59,204 nt of DNA from an uncultured Faecalibacterium sp. GTDB taxonomy: Bacteria; Bacillota; Clostridia; Oscillospirales; Ruminococcaceae. Every line of letters starts with the position of its first letter. Positions within the stretch are counted from its first letter, which is position 1. The notes under the pieces are model-generated. The model was given only the letters and a program-made list of their open reading frames with translations, made no database searches and was not told where the DNA came from. A program made the position numbers and the translations under genes. Location: assembly GCA_934540955.1 (NCBI GenBank), contig CAKTCY010000005.1, positions 1-59,204 on the forward strand, given 5' to 3'. Positions 1-8,211 of this stretch are shown one piece after another.

Positions 1-12
1 GGTGGGTGGAGT

Positions 13-58
13 CCAGAGGTAGGGAGGGGGGAGTCGGAACACCCCTCCCTGCCTCTGG
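13..58. repeat. Long GC-rich inverted repeat at window edge
   Basis: The 17-base arms at 13-29 and 42-58 pair along their whole length with one G-T wobble, around a 12-base loop. No T-run follows either arm, so it is not an obvious intrinsic terminator. It lies downstream of the stop codon of gpr, next to the fragment of the CGCA element family at 105-132, and may be part of a larger element cut by the window edge. Confidence 0.6.
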
Positions 59-104
59 CCCAGCGGAGCGTCCCTGCTCGCTAAAGGCAGGCAGGAACTT
101 TCCC

Positions 105-132
105 CGCGGAGCGATGCACATTCCAAATCGTT
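105..132 (+). repeat. Fragment of CGCA-hairpin element family (E1)
   Basis: The segment carries the conserved right end of the family: GCGGAG, a few bases, then CATTC and AAATCGTT. The terminal T at 132 is the first base of the complement of the gpr stop codon (tca, 132-134), so the element end touches the gene end. The CGCA hairpin and the CCGCTGAATATG core seen in other copies are missing, so this is a fragment or a diverged copy. Confidence 0.5.
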
Positions 133-917
133 CACCCCGTCAGCCAGCAGAGCTGCTGCACGGTAAGGCGGGGCTGCAAGGCGCGGTTGACGCTGCCCGC
201 CAGCAGAGCCGCGCCGTGGGCGATGACGCTGTCCAGCGCGCGGGGCGTGACCACAAGGTCTGCCCCCTCCTGCGCCTGCATCAGGGTGGGGATGCCTGCC
301 GCCACCACCGGCACGCCTAAGGTGTCCCGGGTCAGGTGGCGGGTGTGGTCGGCCTGCGCCGGGTAAAGCCCCGAGTCCGAAAACTGCACCGTGCGCCCCA
401 GCCGCTGCCCCTCGGCAGAGCAAAGACTGTCCACACAGACCACCGCCGCCGGGCGCAGCTGCCCCACCAGCGCCGCCGCCAGCTGCTGTAAGGAAAGCCC
501 GGTGGCTGCCGCCACCCCGGGCGCAACGGCTGCTACCGGGCGCAAGCCCCGCACCGGCGGGGCAGCGCCCGCGCCCATGGTGACAAGGATGCGCTGCACC
601 GTGCGCGGGCCAAGGGCATCGGCGGTGATGCGGCGGTTGCCCACCCCCAGCACCAGTACCGGGCCCTCCGGCGGCAGCAGGGCGCGCAGCTCCCGGGCGC
701 ATATTTCAATAACGGCGGCGTCCCGCTCGTCCAGCACGCTGACGCTGGGCATTTCCAGCGTGACATACCTGCCCCGGGGGCGGCTGAGCCCCTCGCGGGC
801 GATCTCCACCCTTGTCACCGTGACCCCGCCGTGGCGGGCGGTGGCCAGCCGCACCCCTGCGGGCAGGGGCTGCGCCGCTGCCGAAAACAGCTCGTCGGCC
901 ATATCCGTAGTACGCAT
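132..917 (-). CDS. gpr: Spore germination protease GPR
   Basis: GPR degrades small acid-soluble spore proteins when spores germinate. The protein has family blocks: an LGVGNRRITADALGP stretch matching the GPR nucleotide-like motif, VCVDSLCS, FSDSGLYP and VVAAGIPT. I chose ATG at 917 because GGAGAG lies about eight bases upstream and the homologous part starts soon after. This gives 261 residues, somewhat shorter than Bacillus GPR, with a short propeptide. It is divergent from rpsT, a common clostridial arrangement, and sits next to the spoVA genes. Family assignment is firm; activity is inferred. Confidence 0.9.
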   Translation of the reverse strand: MRTTDMADELFSAAAQPLPAGVRLATARHGGVTVTRVEIAREGLSRPRGRYVTLEMPSVSVLDERDAAVIEICARELRALLPPEGPVLVLGVGNRRITADALGPRTVQRILVTMGAGAAPPVRGLRPVAAVAPGVAAATGLSLQQLAAALVGQLRPAAVVCVDSLCSAEGQRLGRTVQFSDSGLYPAQADHTRHLTRDTLGVPVVAAGIPTLMQAQEGADLVVTPRALDSVIAHGAALLAGSVNRALQPRLTVQQLCWLTG

Positions 918-1016
918 TTTCCACACTCTCCGTTCCTTTTTGGGGGCAAAAGCCCGCCTTCTTGCCGGAAAGTATGGGAAAAACAAAACTTTTCCAAACA
1001 AAAATCAAAAAAACGC

Positions 1017-1045
1017 TTGCGCTGGTACGCGAAATATGGTATCAT
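1017..1045 (+). promoter_or_regulatory. Sigma-A promoter of rpsT
   Basis: The -35 TTGCGC (1017-1022) and -10 TATCAT (1040-1045) are separated by exactly 17 bases. The -10 is preceded by TGG, giving an extended -10 feel. It lies about 40 bases upstream of the rpsT start. Confidence 0.8.
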
Positions 1046-1083
1046 AGGGTGCGCTGTTATAGGTAGCCAAGGAGGTGGAACGA

Positions 1084-1344
1084 ATGCCTAACATCAAATC
1101 TCAGAAGGACCGCGTCGTGCAGGCTGCTGCAGAGCAGGCTCACAACAAGGCCATTAAGACCAACCTGAAAACAGTCGTCAAGAAGGCAGACGCTGCCATC
1201 GATGCGAATGCCGCTGACAAGGACGCAACCGTCCTGGCTGCTGTTTCCGCGATCGACAAGGCTCGCGCTAAGGGTGTCATCAAGAAGAACACCGCCAGCC
1301 GCAAGATCAGCCGTATGGCAAAGCGTGCTAACAAGAACGCTTGA
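1084..1344 (+). CDS. rpsT: 30S ribosomal protein S20
   Basis: S20 is a small basic protein that binds 16S rRNA in the body of the 30S subunit. The 86-residue product starts MPNIKSQKDRV and has the Lys/Ala-rich helices and the ending typical of S20. I prefer ATG 1084 over an in-frame GTG at 1075, because GGAGGTGG (1071-1078) is the ribosome site for 1084. The gene is monocistronic, with its own promoter and a strong terminator. Confidence 0.97.
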   Translation: MPNIKSQKDRVVQAAAEQAHNKAIKTNLKTVVKKADAAIDANAADKDATVLAAVSAIDKARAKGVIKKNTASRKISRMAKRANKNA

Positions 1345-1370
1345 TCGCGCAGTTTGATTGACGAACAAAA

Positions 1371-1407
1371 CCTCTGTACCGGGTACCCGGCACAGGGGTT
1401 TTTGTTT
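1371..1407 (+). terminator. Intrinsic terminator of rpsT
   Basis: CCTCTGT pairs with ACAGGGG and CCGGG with CCCGG, in a hairpin followed by a TTTTTGTTTTT tract. Confidence 0.9.
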
Positions 1408-1415
1408 TTCCGCCG

Positions 1416-1667
1416 TTATGTCCCGCACAGCGCGGCAAGGTTTTGCCGCTGCACCGGCTCCAGCAGCTGCTCCGGCGGCAGGGGCTGCGGCGGCACCGCC
1501 ATCCACCACGCCGCCCACGCGGCGGGAACCACCGCCGCCAGCGAAAGCCCCGGGTACAAAAGCGCCGGCTCGTGCAGCCACGGGCTGCCGGGCGGCAGCT
1601 CCAGCGCCGTGCACAGGCACAGCGCCGCCCACAGCTCCCACAATACGGTCTGACCGCTGTGTTTCAT
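1416..1667 (-). CDS. Small membrane protein downstream of spoVAE
   Basis: I do not recognise a family. The 83-residue product has two hydrophobic stretches (about residues 7-22 and 38-58, rich in Leu, Ala and Trp) and a proline-rich linker near residues 59-70. ATG 1667 is preceded by GGAGGTGA. It lies 75 bases after spoVAE on the same strand, so it is probably the last gene of the spoVA operon, and a spore membrane location is a guess from that position. The coding call rests on the ribosome site and the absence of a better reading. Confidence 0.6.
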   Translation of the reverse strand: MKHSGQTVLWELWAALCLCTALELPPGSPWLHEPALLYPGLSLAAVVPAAWAAWWMAVPPQPLPPEQLLEPVQRQNLAALCGT

Positions 1668-1742
1668 GCACCTCACCTCCGTTTTGCCCCCAGTTTACCA
1701 GCCGCCGGGCGCAAAATATGGCGAAGCAGCGCAGACAAAACA

Positions 1743-2099
1743 TCAGTTCTGGTCGTGGCTCTTGCCCACAAGGCTGCACACTACGCCGCAGACAAGGCTG
1801 GCGGTGATGCCCGCAGAGGCAGCGGTCAGTCCGCCGGTCAGGATGCCGATGGCGCCCTTTTCCGCCACGGCGGTGTGCACCCCCTTTGCCAGCAGATGCC
1901 CGAAGCCCAGCAGGGGCACGCTCGCCCCCGCACCGGCAAACTCTGCCAGCGGTGCATACAGCCCCACCGCCGAGAGCACCACCCCCGCCACCACATAGCC
2001 GGTCAGGATGCGTGCCGGGGTAAGCTTTGTCAGGTCGATGAACAGCTGCCCCACCGCACAGAGGACACCGCCCACTAAAAATGCCCACAGATAGTTCAT
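1743..2099 (-). CDS. spoVAE: Stage V sporulation protein AE
   Basis: This is a small integral membrane protein of the SpoVA channel, which moves dipicolinic acid into the developing spore and out at germination. The 118-residue product is almost entirely hydrophobic, with about four membrane segments and the family glycine patterns (FLVGGVLCAVGQ, LGFGHLLAKG). AAAAGGAGG sits inside the end of spoVAD and the start codon follows that stop by one base, so the two are translationally coupled. Length matches the short SpoVAE of clostridia. Confidence 0.92.
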   Translation of the reverse strand: MNYLWAFLVGGVLCAVGQLFIDLTKLTPARILTGYVVAGVVLSAVGLYAPLAEFAGAGASVPLLGFGHLLAKGVHTAVAEKGAIGILTGGLTAASAGITASLVCGVVCSLVGKSHDQN

Positions 2100-2100
2100 T

Positions 2101-3117
2101 TCAGTCCTCCTTTTCCGGCGCGGTCAGCTCTACCAAGTGCGCCACCGCCGGGATGCTCTCCTTCTGCAAAAAGGTGGTCTGGCTCATCAGCGCCCCGGTG
2201 GCGATAAACAGCACCCGGCGGCTGCCGCGGCGCAGAAGCTTTGGCAGGATATGCGCGCAGAGCACGGCGGCGCAGCAGCCCGCGCCCGAGCCGCCGCTTT
2301 TTACCCGCTGCTCCCCGGCATCGTAGAGCAGACAGCCGCAGTCCGCGTGGTTTTTCAGCAGCAGGCCCTCTGCTGCCAGCAGTTCCCGCAGCATCTGACT
2401 GCCCACCAGCCCAAGGTCGCCGGTATAGATGCAGTCGAAATCCCGCAGCTCTGCGCGGGTATCGGCAAGATAGTGCAGCAGGGTGGCGGCGGCCGCCGGT
2501 GCCATGGCTGCGCCCATGTTGTTGATATCCTTGATATTATAATCCTGCACCCTGCCAAGGGTGGCGGCGGCAATGCCCACCCCCTGCCCTGCCGGGCGCA
2601 GCAGGCAGCACCCGGCGGCGGTGGCCGTCCACTGGGCGGTAGGGGTGCGCACCGCGCCGTAGCTCAGCGGGGTGCGGAACTGACGCTCTGCCGCGCAGAA
2701 ATGGCTGGAGGTCATGGCCAGCAGGTTCTGCGCCGCCCCGCTGCTGCACAGCGCCGCGCCCAGCGCCAGCGCCTCGGCCATGGTGCTGCACGCCCCGAAC
2801 AGCCCCGCAAAGGGCACGCCCAGCTCCCGCAGCGCGTAGCCGGAGGCGGTGCACTGCGCCTGTAAGTCCCCCGCCAGCGCAAGGTCTACCTGCTCGGCGG
2901 GCAGAGCCGCTTTTTGCAGGCAGCGCCGCGCCGCCCGCAGCTGCAACTGCTTTTCGGCAGCTTCCCAGCTGCGCTGTCCCAGCCGGTTGTCGGTGGTCAA
3001 TTCGTCAAAGCCCGCCGCCAGCGGGCCCTCGCTCTCTTTTTTGCCGCCCGCCGCCGCCTGTGCGGCGATGACCGGCGGAGTATGGAACAACAGGGTATCG
3101 CCCCGGCGCTCTGTCAT
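2101..3117 (-). CDS. spoVAD: Stage V sporulation protein AD
   Basis: SpoVAD is the dipicolinic-acid-binding subunit of the SpoVA complex and has a thiolase-like fold without thiolase activity. The 338-residue product has the usual family length and motifs such as GACSTMAEALALGA, SSHFCAAERQFRTPL, and a C-terminal GSGAGCCAAV stretch. ATG 3117 is chosen because AAGGAG lies upstream and the open frame further 5' is unrelated arginine-rich sequence. The order AC-AD-AE is the clostridial minimal spoVA operon. Confidence 0.95.
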   Translation of the reverse strand: MTERRGDTLLFHTPPVIAAQAAAGGKKESEGPLAAGFDELTTDNRLGQRSWEAAEKQLQLRAARRCLQKAALPAEQVDLALAGDLQAQCTASGYALRELGVPFAGLFGACSTMAEALALGAALCSSGAAQNLLAMTSSHFCAAERQFRTPLSYGAVRTPTAQWTATAAGCCLLRPAGQGVGIAAATLGRVQDYNIKDINNMGAAMAPAAAATLLHYLADTRAELRDFDCIYTGDLGLVGSQMLRELLAAEGLLLKNHADCGCLLYDAGEQRVKSGGSGAGCCAAVLCAHILPKLLRRGSRRVLFIATGALMSQTTFLQKESIPAVAHLVELTAPEKED

Positions 3118-3205
3118 AAAAAATTTCTCCTTTTCTGCAAAAAATGCCCCGGAACGTGCTATACTGGTGCTGTGGCGCTGCAATATCCGGCGGGGCTGTT
3201 CCGTA

Positions 3206-3655
3206 TTATAAGGCAGAAGCCCCCAGCAGCCACAGCACCGCACCGTACACCACCGCCGCCAGCGTGCCGTACACGATGACCGGCCCGGCGATGAGGAACA
3301 TCTTGGCTCCCGTGCCCGGCACCCGCCCCTCGGCCTTGAACTCGATGGCCGCACTGACCACCGCGTTGGCAAAGCCGGTGATGGGCACCAGCGACCCCGC
3401 CCCGGCCTTTGCCGCCAGCTTCTGGTACCAGCCCAGCGTGGTCAGCACCGCCGAGAGCAAGATCAAAGTGCAGCTGGTCAGGGTGCCCGCCGCCTCGGCG
3501 TCCGCGCCCTGCCGCAAAAACAGCTGCCGCAGCCCCTCGCCCAGCAGGCAGATGCCGCCGCCCACGCAGAACGCCCACAGGCAGTCTGCCAAAAGCGGCG
3601 AGTGCGGCCCCGCCTTCTGCACCCGGCGTGCATATTCCTGCGCTGTCATCTTCAT
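3206..3655 (-). CDS. spoVAC: Stage V sporulation protein AC
   Basis: SpoVAC is a membrane protein of the SpoVA channel, proposed to act as a mechanosensitive pore for dipicolinate release. The 149-residue product starts with a short polar region, then has about four hydrophobic segments and the conserved block LVPITGFANAVVSAAIEFK. ATG 3655 or ATG 3649 could start it; GGAAG lies just before the first. An 88-base gap separates it from spoVAD, larger than the other junctions, so a processing or promoter site could lie there. Confidence 0.95.
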   Translation of the reverse strand: MKMTAQEYARRVQKAGPHSPLLADCLWAFCVGGGICLLGEGLRQLFLRQGADAEAAGTLTSCTLILLSAVLTTLGWYQKLAAKAGAGSLVPITGFANAVVSAAIEFKAEGRVPGTGAKMFLIAGPVIVYGTLAAVVYGAVLWLLGASAL

Positions 3656-3733
3656 CTTCCCGCGCCCCCTTTTGCGGATAGTCTGCCCGGGGCGGCGGGT
3701 GCTTATCCCTTTTTGTGAAAGAAGGTAGGTTCT

Positions 3734-4552
3734 ATGCGTTCCTCCCGTCACCGTAAACCTCGTGCCCGCCGTCTGCTCTGCCTGACGGCGCTGGCCTGCT
3801 TTGTGGCGGGCGGCACTGCCTACGCCTGCACCCGCAAGGCTGCGGTGCCGCAGCTGCCGGAGCTGCCCGCCGAGAGCCTTGCGCAGCCCGCCGAGAACGG
3901 CGCGCAGCAGAGCGTCCTTACCGCCGCACAGGCGCAGGCGCTGCTGGATGACCCCCGCATGATCCTTGTCAACCGCACCCACAGGATAACGGAGGACTAC
4001 CCCGTCGAGACCAAGGAATGCGGCTCGGCCACCGCCATCAATAAGACCCTGCAGACCGAAGCCGCCGAGGCTTTTCTCTCCATGCAGGCCGCTGCCGCCA
4101 AGGACGGGGTGGATGTGCGGATGCAGAGCGGCTACCGCAGCGTCAGCTACCAGAAAAAGCTGTACAATGACAAGACCCAGTACTACCGCAACAAGGGCTT
4201 GAGCGAAGCCGCCGCCCGGGAAAAGGCCGCTGCCATCGTCAACCCGCCGGGCTGCTCGGAGCACAACTGCGGCCTTGCCGCCGACCTGAACAGCCCGGAG
4301 CACACCACCCTTGACACCGGCTTTGCCGACACCGCCGCCTTCCGCTGGCTGTGCGAGAACGCGGAGCAGTACGGCTTTATCCTGCGCTACCCCAAGGAGG
4401 CCGAAAGCGTGACCAGCATCACCTACGAGCCGTGGCACTGGCGCTATGTGGGCCCGGAAAACGCCGCCCTGCTCAACCAGAGCGGCCTGTGTCTGGAGGA
4501 CGCGGTAGCCGTTTTGCAGCGCATTGCCGCCGGGGAGACCGTGACCGGTTAA
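3734..4552 (+). CDS. D-Ala-D-Ala carboxypeptidase, VanY/LAS type
   Basis: This is a zinc peptidase that trims the terminal D-Ala of peptidoglycan stem peptides outside the membrane. The N-terminus is basic, with a hydrophobic segment near residues 13-30 that fits a signal anchor. The domain after about residue 70 shows MQSGYRS, SEHNCGLAADL (zinc ligands His177 and Asp184) and EPWHWRY (His235). Length 272 is usual. It is divergent from spoVAC with only 78 bases between. A role in general wall turnover is more likely than glycopeptide resistance, since no van genes are near. Confidence 0.88.
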   Translation: MRSSRHRKPRARRLLCLTALACFVAGGTAYACTRKAAVPQLPELPAESLAQPAENGAQQSVLTAAQAQALLDDPRMILVNRTHRITEDYPVETKECGSATAINKTLQTEAAEAFLSMQAAAAKDGVDVRMQSGYRSVSYQKKLYNDKTQYYRNKGLSEAAAREKAAAIVNPPGCSEHNCGLAADLNSPEHTTLDTGFADTAAFRWLCENAEQYGFILRYPKEAESVTSITYEPWHWRYVGPENAALLNQSGLCLEDAVAVLQRIAAGETVTG

Positions 4553-4590
4553 AATCCAATGAAAACTGCCGGAAAACCCTGCGGGGTGCG

Positions 4591-4619
4591 TTGCAATTTA
4601 CCTGCTGTTATGGTAAGAT
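4591..4619 (+). promoter_or_regulatory. Promoter of the surface-acetylation cassette
   Basis: TTGCAA (4591-4596) and TAAGAT (4614-4619) are spaced by 17 bases, with TGG directly before the -10. They lie 75 bases upstream of the DUF4358 start. Confidence 0.7.
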
Positions 4620-4693
4620 AAATACAGTCTGCCCGTGTGCGCGGCGCAGCCCCGCACCCCGACAAATGAATTCAACAAAAGAAGGAATATTTT

Positions 4694-5263
4694 ATGATAA
4701 ACCGCACAAAACTCTCTGTGCTTGCTGTCAGCGCCGTGCTGGCTGTTGCCCTGACCGGCTGCGGCGGCAGCGCCTCCTCTGCGCCGTCCTCCGTGTCCAG
4801 CGCCTCTGCCTCTGCACCGGTCGCCGATGCAGCCTCTCCGGCAGCGGATACCGCTGAAAACGGCACTGCCGAGCTGGACAGCGCCGTGGAGACCCTGCTG
4901 GCTGCTGACCCCATCTCCAACCAGTTCGAGCTCACTGCCATGAACATCGAGTACGACTTCGGTCTGAAGGCCGAGGATGTGGCCAGCTACAAGGGCGTGA
5001 AGAGCAACGACAACGGCGATGCCGGCCTTGTGCTGGTGGTGGAGGCTGCCTCCGGCAAGGCACAGGACGTGGTGACCGCGCTGGAAAGCTACAAGCAGGA
5101 TCAGGTGGCCTTCTACGGCAACTATGCCGAGTTTGCACAGGCACAGAGCAACGTGGAAAACGCCATCATCTCCTCCAAGGGCGACCGTGTGGTCATGGTG
5201 ATCGCCTCCAACGAGTGCACCGCAGACCTGACCAGTGCTGTGGACAGCGCCCTGAACAGCTGA
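4694..5263 (+). CDS. DUF4358 lipoprotein
   Basis: The 189-residue product begins with a lipoprotein signal: a basic start, a hydrophobic core and the lipobox LTGC, with Cys near residue 21. A Ser/Ala-rich linker follows, then a domain from about residue 55 matching DUF4358, with an LVLVVEA strand and a VVTALESYKQDQ helix. The molecular role of DUF4358 is unknown to me. It commonly precedes MBOAT acyltransferase and DHHW genes in clostridia, as here, which suggests an accessory role in O-acetylation of a surface glycan. Confidence 0.85.
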   Translation: MINRTKLSVLAVSAVLAVALTGCGGSASSAPSSVSSASASAPVADAASPAADTAENGTAELDSAVETLLAADPISNQFELTAMNIEYDFGLKAEDVASYKGVKSNDNGDAGLVLVVEAASGKAQDVVTALESYKQDQVAFYGNYAEFAQAQSNVENAIISSKGDRVVMVIASNECTADLTSAVDSALNS

Positions 5264-5277
5264 ATCTGATCTTCTGA

Positions 5278-5308
5278 GCCGGTGCCATCTGCGGCATCGG
5301 CTTTTTTC
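5278..5308 (+). terminator. Terminator after the DUF4358 gene
   Basis: GCCGGTGCC pairs with GGCATCGGC (one G-U) and is followed by TTTTTT. It would partly separate the lipoprotein gene from the MBOAT gene, whose expression then depends on read-through or its own promoter. Confidence 0.8.
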
Positions 5309-5384
5309 AGTAGAAAGCCCTCCCGCACCCGGGATGGGAAAACCGTTATTGCCCGCAAAACTTGTAAAAAAGGAGGCTGACCCC

Positions 5385-6803
5385 TTGGTTTTCAGCACCA
5401 TCATCTTCCTGTTCCGTTTTCTGCCCATCACGCTGGCGCTGTACTATCTTGCCCCCGCAAAGCTGAAGAACACCGTGCTGTTTTTGTGCAGTCTGGTGTT
5501 CTACTGCTGGGGCGAGGTGCGCTTTTTTCCGGTCATGGTGGCGCTTATCCTCATCAACTACCTCAGCGGCCTTGCCATCGAGCACTTTGATGCAAAGCCC
5601 GCGCTGCGCCGCTTCTTTCTGCTGGTGGCGCTTGTCGGCAGTCTGGGGATGCTGTTCTACTTCAAGTACGCAAACTTTGTGCTGCGCAGCGCAAACGCCC
5701 TGCTGGGCACCGCCTTTGCCGAGATACAGGGCATCGGCACCCTGCCGCTGGGCATCAGCTTCTACACCTTCCAGACCCTTTCCTACTCCATCGACGTCTA
5801 CCGCCGGGATGTAAAAGCTGAGCGCAACATCATTGACTTCGGCGCTTATGTGGTCATGTTCCCGCAGCTCATCGCGGGGCCCATCGTCAAGTACCGGGAC
5901 GTCTCCGACCAGCTGCACGTCTACAAGCACCGCTATAACTTCAAGCAAATTGAAGAGGGCATGACCCTGTTCACCTTCGGTCTTGCCAAAAAGGTGCTGC
6001 TGGCGGACGCCGTGGGCGCACTGTGGACGGACATCATCGGGGTAGCTGACAGCCCCTCCACCACCTTTGTGGGTCTGGCAAACGCCTCCACTCCGCTGGT
6101 GTGGCTGGGCATCCTCGCATACAGTTTACAGCTGTACTTCGATTTCTCCGGCTACTCCCTCATGGGCATCGGCATGGGCAAGATGCTGGGCTTCGACTTC
6201 CCCGCAAACTTCAACTACCCCTATATCTCCGCTTCCATCACCGAGTTCTGGCGGCGCTGGCACATGACCCTGTCCGGCTGGTTCCGCGAGTATGTGTATA
6301 TCCCGCTGGGCGGCAACCGCAAGGGGCTCAAGCGGCAGATCCTGAACCTGTTCATCGTGGAGCTGCTCACCGGCATCTGGCACGGTGCGAACTGGAACTT
6401 TATCTGCTGGGGTCTTTACTACTTTGTGCTGCTGGCGGCTGAAAAGCTGTTTTTGCTGCCCTACCTGAAAAAGGGCAGGGTGTGGCCGCACCTCTACACC
6501 CTGTTCCTCGTGGTGGTAGGCTGGGCGATGTTCGTAGGCAACGACACCGGCGTATCCTTCGGGCTGCTGTTCCAGAAGCTCTTCATCCCCTCCGGCGGGG
6601 TGTCGCCGCTGTATTTCCTGCGGAATTACGGCGTGCTGCTGGCGGTAAGCGTGGTGTGCTGCACCCCGCTGATCGAAAAGCTGTGGGATGTGCTGCGCAA
6701 GAACGTAGTCACCCGCTGCGCCGCCATCCTGACGCTGCTGGTGGTCTCCACCGCCTATGTGGTGGGCAGCACCAACAGCCCGTTCCTGTACTTTAACTTT
6801 TAA
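5385..6803 (+). CDS. MBOAT membrane O-acyltransferase (AlgI/DltB-like)
   Basis: The product transfers acyl groups across the membrane to an extracytoplasmic polysaccharide. It has about ten membrane segments and the MBOAT signature GIWHGANWNF with catalytic His333, plus PLGISFYTFQTLSY and FPQLIAGPIVKY, which mark the AlgI group. I chose a TTG start at 5385, because AGGAGG (5371-5376) is eight bases upstream and the homology starts directly after it; the longer frame from 5334 lacks a ribosome site. Length is 472 residues. The next gene starts 12 bases after its stop. Confidence 0.93.
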   Translation: MVFSTIIFLFRFLPITLALYYLAPAKLKNTVLFLCSLVFYCWGEVRFFPVMVALILINYLSGLAIEHFDAKPALRRFFLLVALVGSLGMLFYFKYANFVLRSANALLGTAFAEIQGIGTLPLGISFYTFQTLSYSIDVYRRDVKAERNIIDFGAYVVMFPQLIAGPIVKYRDVSDQLHVYKHRYNFKQIEEGMTLFTFGLAKKVLLADAVGALWTDIIGVADSPSTTFVGLANASTPLVWLGILAYSLQLYFDFSGYSLMGIGMGKMLGFDFPANFNYPYISASITEFWRRWHMTLSGWFREYVYIPLGGNRKGLKRQILNLFIVELLTGIWHGANWNFICWGLYYFVLLAAEKLFLLPYLKKGRVWPHLYTLFLVVVGWAMFVGNDTGVSFGLLFQKLFIPSGGVSPLYFLRNYGVLLAVSVVCCTPLIEKLWDVLRKNVVTRCAAILTLLVVSTAYVVGSTNSPFLYFNF

Positions 6804-6815
6804 GGAGGCGGGAAG

Positions 6816-7988
6816 ATGTCCAAACACGAAAAAAAGACCTCCTCCCTTTTGCACTATCCGGTGCTGGTGGTGTTCAGCCTGTTCTTTATCGGGCTGTTCG
6901 CGCTGGATATGGTCACCCCGGACCGCAGCTACAGCGAGCTGGAAAACACCACCCTGAGCCAGCGCCCGGCGCTGACCCAGTTCACCGCCAAGGGGCTGAA
7001 CAGCTACTTTACCGCCTACACCAAATACGTCAAGGATCAGGTGGCGGGGCGCGACCAGTGGATCAGCCTGCAGAGCGTGGTGGAGACCACCCTGCTGCAA
7101 AAGCAGCAGAACGGCGGCATCCTGCTGGGCAAAGAGCACATGATGTTCCCCCGCACCTACGGGCTGCTTTCCAGCGAGGAGCGCACCCTGCCCAAGAACA
7201 CCGCAGCGCTCACCAGCCTGTGCCAGCGCTACCCGGGCAAGGTGAATGTGCTGGTGGCACCCGCTGCCAGCGATATCTACAAGGAGAACGTGCCCGCAAA
7301 CGCCCCCTTGCTGGACGAGGACGGCTATCTTGACCAGCTTTCCGCTGCGGTGCAGGCTGCGGGCGGCAGCTTTGTGGACGTGCGCCAGACCCTTTCCGCC
7401 CACAAGAGCGAGTATATTTACTACCGCACCGACCACCACTGGACGAGCCTTGGCGCCTACTACGCCTACAGCCAGCTGTGCGATGCCCTTGGCCTAACCC
7501 CCTTTGACACCGCCGCCCACACCGCCCTGACCGCCGACGGCTTTTACGGCACCCACTACGCCAAGGCGCGCACATGGAACGCCGTGCCGGACGTGATCAC
7601 CTACTACGACCTTGCCAACACCCTGACGGTATGGAACGTGACGGCGGCAGGCCAGCCCGCCGAGGGGCAGACCACCGGCCTGTACGACACGGAGAAGCTC
7701 TCCGTCTATGATAAGTACGCCATGTTCCTGCACGGCAACAACGGTTTAAGCCGAGTGCAGGGCAACGGCAGCGGGCGCATCCTTGTCATCAAGGACAGCT
7801 ACGCCAACTGCTTTGTGCCCTACCTGACCGCCAACTACGCCGACATCGATGTGGTGGACTTCCGCAACTACAACTACGGCCTGGACAAGCTGATTGCCGA
7901 TAACGGCTACGACCAGATCCTTGTGCTGTACAATTTCGACAGCTTCAAGAGCGACCCCTACCTCTACCGCGCCGGGGTGACGGGGTAA
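6816..7988 (+). CDS. DHHW-family surface acetylation protein (AlgJ/AlgX-like)
   Basis: The 390-residue product has an N-terminal membrane anchor (about residues 14-32) and an extracytoplasmic SGNH-hydrolase-like domain. The diagnostic DHHW motif is at residues 206-209 and an IKDSYAN block near the end supplies the nucleophile-type serine. Such proteins pair with MBOAT acyltransferases to complete O-acetylation of surface glycans. AAGGAGG overlaps the stop of the MBOAT gene, so the two are coupled. The target polymer is not revealed by neighbouring genes. Confidence 0.9.
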   Translation: MSKHEKKTSSLLHYPVLVVFSLFFIGLFALDMVTPDRSYSELENTTLSQRPALTQFTAKGLNSYFTAYTKYVKDQVAGRDQWISLQSVVETTLLQKQQNGGILLGKEHMMFPRTYGLLSSEERTLPKNTAALTSLCQRYPGKVNVLVAPAASDIYKENVPANAPLLDEDGYLDQLSAAVQAAGGSFVDVRQTLSAHKSEYIYYRTDHHWTSLGAYYAYSQLCDALGLTPFDTAAHTALTADGFYGTHYAKARTWNAVPDVITYYDLANTLTVWNVTAAGQPAEGQTTGLYDTEKLSVYDKYAMFLHGNNGLSRVQGNGSGRILVIKDSYANCFVPYLTANYADIDVVDFRNYNYGLDKLIADNGYDQILVLYNFDSFKSDPYLYRAGVTG

Positions 7989-8086
7989 AACAACCAAATA
8001 TCGGAATTATTGCAGTCTATTTTCACAAATTTATTGAGGTATTTTCATGCGTCCCGCCAGTTTTTGCACAGATGTACCAAAACCCC

Positions 8087-8115
8087 TTGATAAAATCCAA
8101 CTGCTGTTGTAGAAT
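8087..8115 (+). promoter_or_regulatory. Promoter of the double-glycine peptide pair
   Basis: TTGATA (8087-8092) and TAGAAT (8110-8115) have a 17-base spacer. About 95 bases of untranslated leader follow before the first peptide gene. The whole stretch 7989-8211 has no other feature I can identify. Confidence 0.7.
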
Positions 8116-8211
8116 GACCATATAGAGAACAATGCTCTATCGGCACTTGGTATGGACGCCGGGGGATCGGGATGCAATGCGGCATTTCCCTTTGACAAAG
8201 GAGTATTGAAA

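Noticed and set aside
3656..3733. A sigma-G promoter before spoVAC
   Set aside because: I looked for GNATR and CATnnTA-type boxes on the minus strand and found only partial matches with wrong spacing. I could not support a site.
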